Source: Candidatus Thioglobus sp. NP1
GTDB taxonomy: Bacteria; Pseudomonadota; Gammaproteobacteria; PS1; Pseudothioglobaceae
Assembly: GCF_003326015.1 (NCBI RefSeq)
Contig: NZ_CP023860.1
Location: forward strand, 558,001-622,000
Direction of reading: 5' to 3'
DNA length: 64,000 bases
The notes under the pieces were generated by a model. The model did not search any database. It had not been told where the DNA came from and worked only from the letters and a program-made list of their open reading frames with translations. Of this stretch, positions 43,930 through 53,069 are shown piece after piece. How positions within the stretch are numbered: the first letter of the stretch is position 1; every line of letters begins with the position of its first letter. Both the position numbers and the translations under genes were made by a program.

Positions 43930-43947
43930 TGAGTCAATAGTTATGAT
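43920..43947 (+). promoter_or_regulatory. Probable sigma-70 promoter of the MarR-type EPS gene
   Basis: TTGTTG (43920-43925) and TATGAT (43942-43947) with a 16-bp spacer. Transcription would begin near 43954, placing the ops element about 45 bases into the leader. Confidence 0.5.
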
Positions 43948-43997
43948 AGAATTAGGTTTTATGTAGCTTTTTTTGTAAAAATATATTTGCAAGATAT

Positions 43998-44010
43998 GGC
44001 GGTAGCGTGC
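43998..44010 (+). promoter_or_regulatory. ops (JUMPstart) element for RfaH-type antitermination
   Basis: GGCGGTAGCGTGC followed by CTAA reproduces the 3' part of the JUMPstart consensus. It pauses RNA polymerase and recruits RfaH, which suppresses termination in long polysaccharide operons. It lies 32 bp before the MarR-type gene on the plus strand and faces the whole nonulosonic-acid locus. Confidence 0.88.
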
Positions 44011-44042
44011 CTAATATTTAACTTCCATTTTTTTCTTCACTA

Positions 44043-44381
44043 ATGAATAACCAAGATATACGTCTTGATCTACTTCGTAGACTAGAATCAAACCCTCAGT
44101 ACACTCAAAGAGAGCTCTCTAGGGAGATGGGTGTGAGCCTGGGTAAGATAAACTACTGCATAAAAAAACTGACTGAGAAGGGATTAATAAAACTAACAAA
44201 CTTTACTAATAATCCAAGCAAAATAGGCTATGCATACCTCCTTACCCCTAGCGGAATCGAAGAGAAGTCAAGGCTGACTTTTTCCTTTCTTAAGAGAAAG
44301 ATTGTTGAGTATGAAATACTAAAAAAAGAGATTAATGCGCTAAAACTTGAATCCGAAGAAATGCCTAATGAAAGGAGATAA
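44043..44381 (+). CDS. MarR-family EPS-associated transcriptional regulator
   Basis: 112 residues. A winged-helix DNA-binding domain (residues 5-75) includes QRELSREMGVSLGKINYCIKKLTEKGLIKL, the pattern of the MarR_EPS group. The LTPSGIEEKSRLTFSFLKRKIVEYEILKKEI tail forms a coiled coil for dimerisation. Members lie next to exopolysaccharide and O-antigen clusters. It follows the ops leader, and a palindrome in its promoter suggests autoregulation. gmhB converges on it from the other strand. Confidence 0.85.
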   Translation: MNNQDIRLDLLRRLESNPQYTQRELSREMGVSLGKINYCIKKLTEKGLIKLTNFTNNPSKIGYAYLLTPSGIEEKSRLTFSFLKRKIVEYEILKKEINALKLESEEMPNERR

Positions 44382-44420
44382 TAGCCATTATCAAATCCAT
44401 ATCAAATTTATTTAATTATG

Positions 44421-44446
44421 ATTAAAGAACTATAATCTTTAATTTT
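44421..44446. terminator. Weak hairpin between the MarR-type gene and gmhB
   Basis: ATTAAAG pairs with CTTTAAT around a nine-base loop, followed by TTTT. The stem is all weak pairs except one and overlaps the gmhB stop. If it works at all, it is a weak bidirectional terminator that RfaH-modified polymerase could pass. Confidence 0.3.
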
Positions 44447-44966
44447 GAATCACTGCTTTAACTTGCTTAATAGAATCAAGTACATGCTTAGCCTTTGAAT
44501 TTTTTAGATCGATTGGATGTCCACTTTTCACCATAATTGTATTTTGAATGTTGGCAGCATTAGCCGCTTTAATATAGACATCTTTATCACCAATCATCCA
44601 AGATCTTTTCATATCAATACCATATTGATTAATGGCTTTTAGAAGCATCCCTGGTTTTGGCTTTCTGCAATTGCAAGAAGAATCTGGACCGTGTGGACAA
44701 TGAAAAACATCTAGAATCTTGACATTTCTTTCTTCAAATTGATCTAACATCCACTTAGTGATCAATTGGTAATCGAACTCAGTGAAATAACCTCTCGCAA
44801 TACCTGATTGATTGGTAATTATAATAATTTCATAACCTAGTTTCTGAAAGTTTCTACAGGCTTCAAAAACACCATCAATAAATTCAAAATCATCAATATT
44901 GTGTATGTAGTTTACTTCTTTGTTGATAACGCCATCACGATCTAGAAAGATAGTTTTAATAGTCAT
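44439..44966 (-). CDS. gmhB: D-glycero-D-manno-heptose 1,7-bisphosphate 7-phosphatase
   Basis: 175 residues of the HAD phosphatase superfamily. The nucleophile motif is IFLDRDGVINKEV (Asp 8 and 10), followed by IITNQSGIARG and the zinc-binding loop CPHGPDSSCNCRKPKP unique to GmhB/HisB-type enzymes, then SWMIGDKDVYIKAA. It supplies heptose for the LPS core or for other glycans. It lies on the strand opposite to the surrounding ops-led genes, so antiterminated transcripts would cross it in antisense. Confidence 0.9.
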   Translation of the reverse strand: MTIKTIFLDRDGVINKEVNYIHNIDDFEFIDGVFEACRNFQKLGYEIIIITNQSGIARGYFTEFDYQLITKWMLDQFEERNVKILDVFHCPHGPDSSCNCRKPKPGMLLKAINQYGIDMKRSWMIGDKDVYIKAANAANIQNTIMVKSGHPIDLKNSKAKHVLDSIKQVKAVIQN

Positions 44967-45013
44967 AATAAAGAATAAGTATAATTAATTGAAATTGATA
45001 TAAATTATTTAAG

Positions 45014-45073
45014 ATGCACAATCACCTTTCTGTTGTCATAATTACCAAAAATGAAGAAAAACATTCAATTTAA
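45014..45073 (+). pseudogene. Glycosyltransferase family 2 N-terminal fragment
   Basis: A 19-codon frame reading MHNHLSVVIITKNEEKHSI and then a stop. LSVVIITKNEE is the opening strand and loop of GT2 glycosyltransferases of the WaaE/KdtX type, so this looks like the stump of a deleted gene. No continuation of the family is seen in the other frames before the ABC transporter gene starts 21 bp later. Confidence 0.6.
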
Positions 45074-45093
45074 AGTCAAATACTAATCGAATT

Positions 45094-46860
45094 GTGCAGA
45101 ACTCGTCATTAAAAAAACTCTTTAATCACCTGAGCAGTCGTCGTAAAAAGCAGTACTTGATGCTATTGATTTTGATATTTGTCGCATCTTTAGTAGAGGT
45201 TGTGAGTGTGGGTGCAGTATTGCCATTTCTCGGAGTTTTAACTGCACCAGAGCAGGTTTACCAGCACCCACTCATGCAGCCACTAATCCAAACTCTGGAG
45301 TTGAGTAAACCTAGCCAACTTGTATTGCCATTAACTCTATTGTTTATGATTGCAGCAGTGCTAGCAGGCTCAATCCGTCTTCTCTTGCTCTACGTAATAA
45401 CTAGATTAACATATGCAACAGGCGCAGATCTTGGCTTTAAAATTTATAATCTTACTCTTTACCAAGAGTATGCAATTCATGTGTCACGGAATAGTAGTGA
45501 GGTAATCAACGGCATCCTCAATAAATCTTCTACTGTGATTTCATCAGTTATCATGCCAGTCGTACAATTTATCAGTGCAACTATTCTGATCATAAGTATT
45601 ATGGCAGCCCTATTAGTAATTGATACTATCGTAGCACTATCAGTTTTTATTGGGATTGGTTTGTTATACTTGGGGATTATTCGCTACAGTGGTAAACAAC
45701 TCAAAGAGAATAGTAAGATTATTGCTGATAAATCTACTCAGCTGGTAAAGTCATTACAAGAAGGTTTAGGTGGAATTCGCGATGTTCTTATTGATAACAG
45801 TCAAGAGTTCTACTCTCAGCTTTATCGAAGTGCCGATCTTCCACTACGTCGTGCATCAGGAAATAACGCATTTATTGGCGGAGGTCCTCGATTCGTATTA
45901 GAGGCAGTTGGAATGACCTTAATCGCTGTGATTGCCTATATAATGAGCCAGAAAGAAGGTGGCATAGCAACAGCGATTCCTATATTAGGTGCATTAGCTC
46001 TAGGTGCTCAAAGACTTCTCCCTGCACTTCAACAGGCTTACGCCTCATTTAGTTCAATAAGAGGGGTGGAAGCTTCTCTTAAAGATGTATTGGATTTTTT
46101 AGAACAGCCACTACCAGAATATGTAAATCAATCATCACCCGCTCCAATCTCATTTGAAAGAGAAATTAAATTAACAAACCTTAGTTTTCGATATATAAAA
46201 GAAACCCCTTTGGTGTTGGAAAATATTAATTTATCTATTGTTAAAGGAGAGCGAATAGGATTTATGGGGGTTACCGGTAGTGGTAAAAGTACATTACTAG
46301 ATATTATTATGGGACTTCTTCCACCAACTGATGGCAAATTGACAATTGATCAAAAACCAATCAACAGTCAGAACCAAAGGGCATGGCAAGCGCATATTGC
46401 TCACGTTCCACAAAATATTTATCTTTCAGATAGCACCATAGAAGAGAATATTGCCTTTGGAATCCCGATTGAGAAGATTGACCATCAACGAGTTAAAAAA
46501 GCAGCCAAACAAGCACAAATTGAAGATATGATTGCAGACTTGAAAGACGGCTACCAAACCCTGGTTGGTGAACGAGGAGTTCGCCTTTCTGGTGGACAAC
46601 GCCAAAGAATTAATATTGCTAGAGCATTATATAAAAAAGCAGATGTACTAATATTTGATGAAGCTACTAGTGCCTTGGATAGTTCAACTGAACAGGAAGT
46701 AATGAAGGCAATTGAAGGATTGGGAGGGCGGTTAACTATCTTAATTATTGCGCATAGATTAACGACACTAAAGGGATGTGATAGGATATTACAATTCGAT
46801 AAAGATAATTTATTACATGAAGGATCATATCAAGATATGGTAAATGCTTCTAATGACTAA
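45094..46860 (+). CDS. ABC transporter, lipid-linked oligosaccharide flippase type (PglK-like)
   Basis: 588 residues starting at a GTG. Six membrane segments occupy roughly residues 18-320; the ATPase has GVTGSGKST (Walker A, near 395), LSGGQRQRINIARAL, and LIFDEATSALDSST (Walker B), with IIAHRLTTL as the switch. The N-terminal half, with KKQYLMLLILIFVASLVEVVSVGAVLPFLGVL, resembles PglK/WlaB flippases that move undecaprenyl-linked glycans across the inner membrane. Its place at the head of the nonulosonic-acid genes supports that role, though the substrate is inferred. Confidence 0.8.
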   Translation: MQNSSLKKLFNHLSSRRKKQYLMLLILIFVASLVEVVSVGAVLPFLGVLTAPEQVYQHPLMQPLIQTLELSKPSQLVLPLTLLFMIAAVLAGSIRLLLLYVITRLTYATGADLGFKIYNLTLYQEYAIHVSRNSSEVINGILNKSSTVISSVIMPVVQFISATILIISIMAALLVIDTIVALSVFIGIGLLYLGIIRYSGKQLKENSKIIADKSTQLVKSLQEGLGGIRDVLIDNSQEFYSQLYRSADLPLRRASGNNAFIGGGPRFVLEAVGMTLIAVIAYIMSQKEGGIATAIPILGALALGAQRLLPALQQAYASFSSIRGVEASLKDVLDFLEQPLPEYVNQSSPAPISFEREIKLTNLSFRYIKETPLVLENINLSIVKGERIGFMGVTGSGKSTLLDIIMGLLPPTDGKLTIDQKPINSQNQRAWQAHIAHVPQNIYLSDSTIEENIAFGIPIEKIDHQRVKKAAKQAQIEDMIADLKDGYQTLVGERGVRLSGGQRQRINIARALYKKADVLIFDEATSALDSSTEQEVMKAIEGLGGRLTILIIAHRLTTLKGCDRILQFDKDNLLHEGSYQDMVNASND

Positions 46861-46936
46861 CAGTATGTTGTGGATGAGAAATTTTGGATTATTTCTTTCT
46901 ATTGATGTGTAATGAGTCCTTAATTTCTTTTTGATA

Positions 46937-48127
46937 ATGAACAAAATACTTGAGTTAATTGATAGGAGCGAATTATTATTTTCTGAAGACATTATTTGTC
47001 ATTCAAGATATTTGACAGATGCTGTATCAAACTCCACCTTTCTTGTACTTGGAGCTGCTGGCTCAATAGGTCAGGCAGTGACTAAGGAGATTTTTAAGAG
47101 AAAGCCAAAAAAACTTCATGCAGTTGATATTAATGAAAATAATCTTACTGAGTTAGTGAGGGATATCAGAAGTTCATTTGGTTATTGCGATGTTGATTTT
47201 AGGACATTTGCTTTAGATATAGGATCCGTTGAATACGATGCCTTTATAGAATCTGATGGAAAATATGATTATGTGCTTAATTTAACAGCACTTAAACATG
47301 TTCGCAGTGAAGAGGATCCCTTTACTTTGATGAGAATGATTGATGTCAATATTTTTAATACTGATAAAACTATAAAACAATCCATTGATAATGGAACAAA
47401 GAAATACTTTTGTGTAAGTACTGACAAGGCTGCAAATCCAATCAATATGATGGGTGCCAGCAAGCGTATTATGGAAATGTTTTTAATGCGCAGATCTTTA
47501 GATATTAATGTATCTACTGCTCGATTTGCAAATGTTGCATTTAGTGATGGGTCTCTATTACATGGATTTAATCAAAGAATTGAAAAGATACAACCAATTG
47601 CCGCTCCTAACGATATTAGGCGATATTTTGTTACTCCTCAAGAGAGTGGAGAGCTTTGTTTAATGAGTTGTATTTTTGGTGAGAATAGAGATATATTCTT
47701 TCCAAAGTTGACTAAGGCATTGCACTTAATTTCATTTTCTGATATTGCAGTTAAATATCTAAAAAATAATGGATTTGAGCCTTATTTGTGTGAAACAGAG
47801 GATGAAGCTAGAAAATTAATCAAGACTCTTCCAGAGAAGGGGAAATGGCCTTGCTTATTTACAAAGAGTAATACGACAGGTGAAAAGAATTTTGAAGAAT
47901 TTTATACTGATAAAGAAATTCTTGATATGGATAGATTTAAAAATTTAGGAATTATCAAAAATTCTCCTGAGTTTGATGATGAGAAGCTCAACTATTTTGA
48001 AAACTCAATGAATAATTTAAAATCAAGTTTATCATGGACAAAACCGCAAATTTTGGAGCAGTTCTTTAATCTAATTCCAGAATTTTCCTATAAAGATGTA
48101 GGTAAGTATTTAGATGGGAAAATGTAA
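46937..48127 (+). CDS. legB: Nucleotide-GlcNAc 4,6-dehydratase, legionaminic pathway (LegB-like)
   Basis: About 396 residues from the ATG at 46937; a TTG two codons earlier is possible. An extended SDR with STFLVLGAAGSIGQAVTKEIF (Rossmann loop), LNLTALKHVRSEEDP and [25 protein letters not shown], in which the usual catalytic Tyr is replaced by Met as in the FlaA1/CapD/PseB-related dehydratases. In the legionaminic route this enzyme makes the 4-keto-6-deoxy intermediate from GDP- or UDP-GlcNAc. It is coupled to the aminotransferase gene by a TAATG overlap. Confidence 0.82.
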   Translation: MNKILELIDRSELLFSEDIICHSRYLTDAVSNSTFLVLGAAGSIGQAVTKEIFKRKPKKLHAVDINENNLTELVRDIRSSFGYCDVDFRTFALDIGSVEYDAFIESDGKYDYVLNLTALKHVRSEEDPFTLMRMIDVNIFNTDKTIKQSIDNGTKKYFCVSTDKAANPINMMGASKRIMEMFLMRRSLDINVSTARFANVAFSDGSLLHGFNQRIEKIQPIAAPNDIRRYFVTPQESGELCLMSCIFGENRDIFFPKLTKALHLISFSDIAVKYLKNNGFEPYLCETEDEARKLIKTLPEKGKWPCLFTKSNTTGEKNFEEFYTDKEILDMDRFKNLGIIKNSPEFDDEKLNYFENSMNNLKSSLSWTKPQILEQFFNLIPEFSYKDVGKYLDGKM

Positions 48128-49266
48128 TGTTTGAAAAGGAAATTGATTTTATTCGGGATATATATCAGACTAAAGATTTTATTCCCTTACATGAGCCACG
48201 ATTTATTGGAAACGAAAAGAAATATCTAAATGAATGTATAGATTCTACGTTTGTATCATCTGTTGGTGAATTTGTAGATAGGTTTGAAGAGGATATTTCT
48301 AAATTTACAAACGCTAAATATACTGTTGCAACAATGAACGGAACTTCTGCATTACACATTTCATTATTAATTTCAGGGGTTGAAAGTGGGTATGAGGTTA
48401 TTACTCAACCGCTCTCCTTTGTTGCTACTTGTAATGCAATTAGTTATTGCATGGCAAAACCTATTTTTGTTGATGTTGATAAAGACACTATGGGAATGTC
48501 TCCGTTGGCGCTGGAGGGTTTTCTAAATGAAAATGCTATAGTCAAGAATCAACAATGTGTAAATAAATTCACTGGAAATATTATTAAGGCATGTATTCCA
48601 ATGCATACATTCGGACATCCTTGTAGAATTGATGAAATTAAAGACATTTGTGATAAGTATTATATAAGTTTGATTGAGGATGCCGCTGAGAGTATTGGGA
48701 GTTTTTACAAAGATAAACATACTGGAACTTATGGTCAAATGGGTCTGATTAGCTTTAATGGAAATAAAATTATTACTGGAGGTGGAGGTGGATGTATTAT
48801 TACTGATGATGAGATATTAGCAAAAAAAGCTAAGCATTTAACCACTACAGCAAAAGTTTCTCATAAATGGGAATATACTCACAATATGATAGGTTATAAC
48901 TACCGGATGCCAAATTTAAATGCGGCTTTATTGACCTCTCAATTGGAAAACTTAGGAACCTTCTTGTCTAGTAAACGAAGTGTAGCTATGGCATATAAAG
49001 AATTTTTTAAAGATAAGCCATATGGATTTGTTGAAGAGCCAACTAATGGTCATTCAAATTACTGGTTAAATGCAATTATTTTGCAAGATAAAGAAGAGCG
49101 TGATTTATTTTTATATGAAACCAATTCAAAAGGAGTTAATACTCGCCCAATTTGGACATTAATGAATAAATTACCAATGTTTAAAGACGCTCAATGTGGA
49201 AATCTAACGAATGCAGAGTGGCTAGAAGAGCGTGTTGTTAATATACCTAGTAGTGTAATATTGTGA
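48127..49266 (+). CDS. legC: PLP aminotransferase, legionaminic pathway (LegC-like)
   Basis: 379 residues of the DegT/DnrJ/EryC1 family. MNGTSALHISLLISGV is the phosphate-binding region. CIPMHTFGHPCRIDEIKDICDKYYISLIEDAAESIGS holds the PLP-stacking and Asp residues, and ISFNGNKIITGGGGG the Schiff-base Lys. HNMIGYNYRMPNLNAAL is the C-terminal signature. In LegC it transfers an amino group to the 4-keto sugar. Gene order directly after the dehydratase supports the assignment. The downstream acetyltransferase gene overlaps it by 4 bp. Confidence 0.85.
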   Translation: MFEKEIDFIRDIYQTKDFIPLHEPRFIGNEKKYLNECIDSTFVSSVGEFVDRFEEDISKFTNAKYTVATMNGTSALHISLLISGVESGYEVITQPLSFVATCNAISYCMAKPIFVDVDKDTMGMSPLALEGFLNENAIVKNQQCVNKFTGNIIKACIPMHTFGHPCRIDEIKDICDKYYISLIEDAAESIGSFYKDKHTGTYGQMGLISFNGNKIITGGGGGCIITDDEILAKKAKHLTTTAKVSHKWEYTHNMIGYNYRMPNLNAALLTSQLENLGTFLSSKRSVAMAYKEFFKDKPYGFVEEPTNGHSNYWLNAIILQDKEERDLFLYETNSKGVNTRPIWTLMNKLPMFKDAQCGNLTNAEWLEERVVNIPSSVIL

Positions 49267-49841
49267 AGGATATTATTTTAATTGGTGGCGGTGGCCATTG
49301 TAGGGCTGTTATAGATGTCATAGAGCAGGAAGGTCGATTTAATATTATTGGAATAATAGACAAACCAGAATTGCTCGGAAAAAATGTACTAGGATATCAA
49401 ATTATTGGCAATGATTCAGAATTAAATAATTTAATCAAGAAATGTAATAACGCATTAATAACTATTGGACAAATAAGAAGTCCATTACCAAGAATTAAAT
49501 TATTTGATACAGTTATAAAATTAGGATTTACTTTGCCAACTATTGTTTCTCCAAGAGCTTATATTTCACACCAAGCTAGCATTGGAATTGGCTCTGTAAT
49601 TATGCATGATGCGGTAGTTAGTGTTAGTGCAATAATTGGTGATAATTGTATTATTAATACAAAGTCAATAGTAGAACATGGAAGTAAAATTGGAAATCAT
49701 TGCCATATTTCTACCAACGCAGTTATTAATGGTGATGTTACCGTAGGTGATGGTAGTTTTATTGGTAGTGGCGTTGTTACTAAAGAAGGTATTAGGATTA
49801 ATGATAATTTCTTTGCAAAGGCTGGAAGTGTTATTAAATGA
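49263..49841 (+). CDS. Sugar O/N-acetyltransferase, NeuD/PglD-like (LegH role)
   Basis: 192 residues starting at a GTG inside the end of the previous gene. An N-terminal Rossmann-like half (ILIGGGGHCRAVIDVIEQEG) is followed by a left-handed beta-helix of hexapeptide repeats (HQASIGIGSVIMHDAVVSVSAIIGDNCIINTKS, EHGSKIGNHCHISTNAVINGDVTVGDGSFIGSG). That two-part layout is shared by NeuD, PglD and LegH. The likely job is N-acetylation of the 4-amino sugar in the legionaminic route; O-acetylation of the final sugar is the alternative. Confidence 0.8.
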   Translation: MKDIILIGGGGHCRAVIDVIEQEGRFNIIGIIDKPELLGKNVLGYQIIGNDSELNNLIKKCNNALITIGQIRSPLPRIKLFDTVIKLGFTLPTIVSPRAYISHQASIGIGSVIMHDAVVSVSAIIGDNCIINTKSIVEHGSKIGNHCHISTNAVINGDVTVGDGSFIGSGVVTKEGIRINDNFFAKAGSVIK

Positions 49842-50833
49842 GTGTTTTTATTATTGCCGAAGCGGGGGTTAATCATAATGGCTCAATAAGATTAGCAAAA
49901 AAACTGATTGATGTAGCAGTTGAATCTGGTGCTGATGCAGTCAAGTTTCAAACATTTAAAGCTGAAAATTTAGTATCTAAAACTGCTAAAAAAGCTGATT
50001 ATCAAAAAAAAACTACTGATGCATTAGAGTCACAATTTGATATGATTAAAAAGCTCGAACTTGATGTAAATACCCATAAAGAATTGCTCGTCTACTGCCA
50101 AGAAAAAGGCATTATGTTTCTATCTACACCATTTGATCATGATAGCATTAATCTCTTGAGTGATTTAGGGTTGCAAACTTTTAAAATACCTAGTGGTGAG
50201 ATCACCAATTTACCCTATTTAAGGCATATTGGTTCATTAGGCAAGAAGGTAGTGCTATCAACAGGAATGTCAACATTACAAGAGATTGAGAATGCCTTAA
50301 CTGTTTTGATAGGAGCTGGAACAGTGAAAGAAAATATAACAGCCCTCCATGCTAATACGATGTACCCAACTCCGATGGCAGATGTAAATCTTAATGCTAT
50401 GTTAACAATACAAAAAGAACTTGATATAGCTGTAGGCTATAGTGACCACACGATAGGGATTGAAGTAGATATAGCCGCTGTCGCAATGGGCGCAAGTATT
50501 ATTGAAAAACATTTTACTTTGAATCAGACTATGAATGGCCCCGATCATAAGACATCATTAGAGCCTAAAGAGCTCAAAGCCATGGTGTTGGCGATTAGAA
50601 ATATTGAAATAGCTTTGGGTAGCAATAAAAAGAAACCATCACCAAGTGAGAGTGTTAATATTAATGTTGTCAGAAAATCTATAGTTGCCAATCAAGATAT
50701 TAAAAAAGGTGATTTATTAACTGATAAAAATATTACTGTTAAGAGACCAGGAAATGGCATTAATCCAATGAAGTGGGATGAAGTTATAGGGTCTACTGCA
50801 CTTAAAAATTATAATGCAGATGACTTGATATGA
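49838..50833 (+). CDS. legI: Legionaminic acid synthase (NeuB family)
   Basis: 331 residues. Condenses phosphoenolpyruvate with a six-carbon 2,4-diacetamido sugar to make the nine-carbon acid. The NeuB barrel starts FIIAEAGVNHNGSIRLAKKLIDVAVESGADAVKFQTF and continues FLSTPFDHDSINLL, FKIPSGEITNLPYL and VGYSDHTIGIEVDIAAVAMGA with EKHFTLNQTMNGPDHKTSLEP. A SAF antifreeze-like domain (about 275-331) follows. A second NeuB-family gene (PseI) lies 12 kb downstream. Context with LegB, LegC and the epimerase identifies this one as legionaminic rather than neuraminic. Confidence 0.88.
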   Translation: MSVFIIAEAGVNHNGSIRLAKKLIDVAVESGADAVKFQTFKAENLVSKTAKKADYQKKTTDALESQFDMIKKLELDVNTHKELLVYCQEKGIMFLSTPFDHDSINLLSDLGLQTFKIPSGEITNLPYLRHIGSLGKKVVLSTGMSTLQEIENALTVLIGAGTVKENITALHANTMYPTPMADVNLNAMLTIQKELDIAVGYSDHTIGIEVDIAAVAMGASIIEKHFTLNQTMNGPDHKTSLEPKELKAMVLAIRNIEIALGSNKKKPSPSESVNINVVRKSIVANQDIKKGDLLTDKNITVKRPGNGINPMKWDEVIGSTALKNYNADDLI

Positions 50834-51987
50834 GAAAAAGAAAAATCTGCGTTGTTACAGGCACAAGAGCAGAATATGGTCTGCTCTATTGGCTAATGAA
50901 AGAAATTAATGTTGATAATGCCTTAGTGTTGCAAGTTGTCGTAACTGGTATGCACCTATCTGAAGAGTTTGGTAATACTTATCAACAAATTGAAAAAGAT
51001 GGTTTTACTATTGATAAAAAAGTAGATATATCACTTACATCGGATACAGAGTTGGCGATTAGTAAATCTATGGGTTTAGGGGTAATTGGGTTTGCAGATG
51101 TGTTTAACAAGCTACAACCAGACTTGATAGTGGTTTTAGGCGACCGTTTTGAGATTTTTTCAGCTGTAAGCGTGGCACTGATTGCAAAAATACCTGTGGC
51201 ACATTTACATGGTGGAGAGGTTACAGAAGGTGTAATAGATGAGTCAATAAGACACTCAATAACTAAAATGAGTCACTTGCATTTCGCTGCTACTGATGAG
51301 TATAGAAATAGAATTATTCAGTTAGGAGAGCAGCCAGATAAGGTTTTTCATGTTGGCGGTTTAGGAATTGACAATATTAATAAGTTAAAGTTGTTATCTA
51401 AAGCTGATTTTGAAAACACTATCAACTTTGAACTTGGTGAGAAGAATATATTGATTACATTTCATCCAGTGACGCTTGAAAAATCCACATCAGGAATGCA
51501 ATTTCAAGCATTATTAGACTCTATCAGTGAGCTAAAAAACACAAAAATAATATTCACAAAAGCCAATGCAGACACCGATGGTAGGGTTATAAATACCATG
51601 ATAGATGATTATGTTGCCAAACACGACAACACTATTGCTTTTACATCAATGGGACAGTTGAATTATCTTAGTGCTTTGCAATTTATAGATGCTGTTGTGG
51701 GCAACAGCTCAAGTGGCTTGATTGAAGCACCAAGCTTTAAAATTGGAACGATTGATATAGGTGATAGACAAAAAGGACGCATTAAAACAGATAGTGTGAT
51801 TAGTTGCTTGCCAAAGAAAAGGAATATTGACAGTGCATTTAATAAAATGTACTCTGAAGAGTTTCAAAATACTCTTGATCAAGTTGAGAATGCTTATGGC
51901 AAAGGCGGTGCAAGTAAAGAAATTGTAAATATAATAAAAAGTATAAATCTTCACAATATTATAAAAAAACCCTTCCATGATATTTAA
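50830..51987 (+). CDS. legG: UDP/GDP-sugar 2-epimerase, hydrolysing (NeuC/LegG)
   Basis: 385 residues. The opening KICVVTGTRAEYGLLYWLMKEI, then VVVTGMHLSEEFGNTYQQIEKDGF, DLIVVLGDRFEIFSAVSVALIAKIPVAHLHGGEVTEGVIDESIRHSITKMSHLHFAATDEYRNRI and VGNSSSGLIEAPSF are NeuC/LegG signatures. It releases the nucleotide and inverts C2, giving the six-carbon substrate for the synthase. It overlaps the synthase gene by 4 bp. In Campylobacter the LegG substrate is GDP-linked; a PtmE-like gene follows here, which fits. Confidence 0.88.
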   Translation: MRKRKICVVTGTRAEYGLLYWLMKEINVDNALVLQVVVTGMHLSEEFGNTYQQIEKDGFTIDKKVDISLTSDTELAISKSMGLGVIGFADVFNKLQPDLIVVLGDRFEIFSAVSVALIAKIPVAHLHGGEVTEGVIDESIRHSITKMSHLHFAATDEYRNRIIQLGEQPDKVFHVGGLGIDNINKLKLLSKADFENTINFELGEKNILITFHPVTLEKSTSGMQFQALLDSISELKNTKIIFTKANADTDGRVINTMIDDYVAKHDNTIAFTSMGQLNYLSALQFIDAVVGNSSSGLIEAPSFKIGTIDIGDRQKGRIKTDSVISCLPKKRNIDSAFNKMYSEEFQNTLDQVENAYGKGGASKEIVNIIKSINLHNIIKKPFHDI

Positions 51988-52022
51988 AGTACTTAATTTG
52001 TTGAAATTACTAAAGAGGCCTT

Positions 52023-53069
52023 ATGATTAATATATTAGAAATTTCGTTAAGTTCTAACGCAACTATTAAAGACGCTCTAAAGCTGATAGACAATGGCGCG
52101 GTTAAAATTGCTTTAATTGTTGATAAGAATAATCATTTATTGGGAACTTTAAGTGATGGAGATGTACGTCGAGGGCTTTTGAAAAAAAAGACATTAGAGC
52201 ATTCTATTGAGGACATTTATTATAAAAATCCCGTTTGTGCAAATGAAAATGATTCTAGAGATACATTATTAAACTTAATTGCAAAACATAAAATTAGTCA
52301 AATTCCAATAATTGATAAAAATAAAAAGATAGTTGACTTATTTGTTCTAGATGAAAATTTATCAACAATGCAGTATAAAAATACTGTAGTGCTAATGGTG
52401 GGTGGTCTAGGGACTCGCTTGAGGCCATTAACGGAAAATACGCCAAAACCAATGTTAGAGGTTGGCGGTAAACCAATCCTATTGACAATTGTTGAGGGGT
52501 TTGTTAAGAGTGGCTTTACCAATATTACAATGTGTTTAGGCTATAAATCAAATGTAATACAAGATTTTTTTCAGGATGGGAGTAAATTTGGAGTAGAAAT
52601 TGAATATATTTCAGAAGATAAGGCAATGGGTACTGTAGGGGCCTTGACTTTGTTAAAGCAAAAGCCAAAGGAAGCATTCTTTGTAATGAATGGAGATCTG
52701 CTAACAAATTTTAATTATGAGCAAATGTTAGAATTTCACGAATCTCACAATTCTAAGGCAACAATGTGCGTTCGAGAGTATGATTTTCAAGTCCCTTATG
52801 GAGTGGTTAATATAAACAATGAAGACATTGTTTCCATTGAAGAGAAGCCAGTCCATAGTTTTTTTGTAAATGCTGGTATTTATTTATTAGAGCCAGAATG
52901 TATTGATTTAATTCCGAATGATGAATTTTATGATATGCCAACATTGATTGAAAAAATAATTGCTAGTAAGCGCAAGGTTGTTTCATTTCCAGTTAGGGAA
53001 TATTGGTTAGATGTTGGAAGAATGGATGAGTTTAAAAAAGCAAATCAAGATATTGAGTTATTAAAATAA
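52023..53069 (+). CDS. ptmE: CBS-domain nucleotidyltransferase, GlcN-1-P guanylyltransferase-like (PtmE)
   Basis: 348 residues. The first 115 form a CBS pair (IALIVDKNNHLLGTLSDGDVRRGLL, ISQIPIIDKNKKIVDLF). The rest is a sugar-1-phosphate nucleotidyltransferase with VLMVGGLGTRLRPLTENTPKPMLEVGGKPIL (nucleotide-binding loop) and FFVMNGDLLTNFN (metal Asp). This fusion is that of Campylobacter PtmE, which makes GDP-glucosamine for the legionaminic pathway. That points to a GDP-linked route here. An AGAGG ribosome-binding site precedes the ATG. Confidence 0.83.
   Translation: MINILEISLSSNATIKDALKLIDNGAVKIALIVDKNNHLLGTLSDGDVRRGLLKKKTLEHSIEDIYYKNPVCANENDSRDTLLNLIAKHKISQIPIIDKNKKIVDLFVLDENLSTMQYKNTVVLMVGGLGTRLRPLTENTPKPMLEVGGKPILLTIVEGFVKSGFTNITMCLGYKSNVIQDFFQDGSKFGVEIEYISEDKAMGTVGALTLLKQKPKEAFFVMNGDLLTNFNYEQMLEFHESHNSKATMCVREYDFQVPYGVVNINNEDIVSIEEKPVHSFFVNAGIYLLEPECIDLIPNDEFYDMPTLIEKIIASKRKVVSFPVREYWLDVGRMDEFKKANQDIELLK

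Noticed and set aside
49838-50833. Sialic (N-acetylneuraminic) acid synthesis
   Set aside because: The synthase and epimerase are NeuB/NeuC relatives, but the adjacent LegB- and LegC-type genes and the PtmE-like protein point to legionaminic acid.
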